Positions 63,680-64,000 of a DNA stretch of 64,000 nucleotides are shown here, piece after piece (the stretch's first letter is position 1; each line of letters begins with the position of its first letter). The stretch comes from Mesorhabditis belari (Eukaryota > Nematoda > Chromadorea > Rhabditida > Rhabditidae), in contig CAUEEP010000724.1 in NCBI GenBank assembly GCA_958450365.1, positions 1,272,001-1,336,000 of the forward strand, given 5' to 3'. Made by a program: the position numbers and the translations under genes. The notes under the pieces were generated by a model, which had not been told where the DNA came from, did not search any database, and saw only the letters and a list, made by a program, of their open reading frames with translations.

Positions 63680-64000
63680 CTATTTTATTCTATAACTCGA
63701 CTTCCAGTAATCAGATTGACTTGAGGTTGGTTTTAAAATGATCCTCATGAAATTTGGTTATAGAAAAGTCGAATTTGTTTTGTATACTCATGTGTTAGAA
63801 CATAGAGAAAAGTTGAGTCAAAGTTGAACTACCTACCCGAAAAAGTCTATCCACTTAGATCGTCTATAACTCGAGGTATAGAAGCTCAATCAACTGATGG
63901 TTGGTTTTATTGGAATCTTCATTAAATTTGACTGAAGAAAAGTAGGATTTGTTTTGTATACTCATGTATAAGAACATTGAGAAAATCTGTGTCAAAGTTG
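63680..64000. repeat. ~165-bp imperfect direct repeat upstream of TARBP1 exons
   Basis: TTGTTTTGTATACTCATGTG followed by AGAACATAGAGAAAA at 63773 recurs at 63950, together with flanking GGTTGGTTTTA and ATGAAATTTG-like sequence. No exon recognised, so the 5' end of the gene lies farther upstream. Confidence 0.7.

Overview
This is nematode nuclear DNA, most likely from a rhabditid. The genes are cut into many short exons with TTTCAG-type acceptors and GTAAGT/GTTTGT-type donors. There is a worm-type Argonaute and a secreted thrombospondin-like family of a kind common in worms. Many Tc1/mariner-superfamily elements sit at TA target sites. I see no rRNA, no CRISPR array and no bacterial or viral gene cluster. 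All multi-exon gene models were assembled by eye from splice signals, reading phase and protein motifs; no alignment or transcript data were used.

Layout: (1) 1-3.7 kb is mobile DNA: a foldback element, a maT-like transposon and a MITE. (2) 3.7-9.6 kb, plus strand, holds the MID and PIWI half of an Argonaute in 11 exons; its introns carry private minisatellites and a hairpin. (3) 9.6-18 kb is transposon graveyard: a MITE with a tRNA-derived SINE inside it, an internally deleted mariner, a second mariner interrupted by a palindromic mariner derivative, a LINE tail, and mariner pieces around a minisatellite. (4) 18.2-25.0 kb, plus strand, is a secreted threonine-rich protein with four TSP1-like modules in 10 exons. 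(5) 23.5-42.1 kb is a segmental duplication complex. Two long direct copies, one inverted copy and smaller fragments each carry parts of a two-exon membrane-protein gene (called gene B here) and, in copy 2, the last three exons of the mucin/TSP1 gene. Transposons inserted after duplication can be dated against the empty sites in sister copies. (6) 42.6-63.7 kb, minus strand, is a TARBP1/Trm3-like tRNA 2'-O-methyltransferase. I could chain 24 exons in perfect phase (1,019 codons plus stop); the N-terminal end lies beyond the window.

The three single-copy genes have no obvious functional link. What unites the window is its non-coding DNA: almost every long intron hosts its own tandem array or hairpin, and several arrays occur in one arm or one copy of a duplicated sequence but not in the other. 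The window therefore records how minisatellites and palindromic mobile elements arise and spread in a worm genome, next to a small-RNA effector gene. The most notable single observation is an intact orphan copy of the last TARBP1 exon, carrying the third SPOUT motif, lying inverted 13 kb from the real one inside the duplication.
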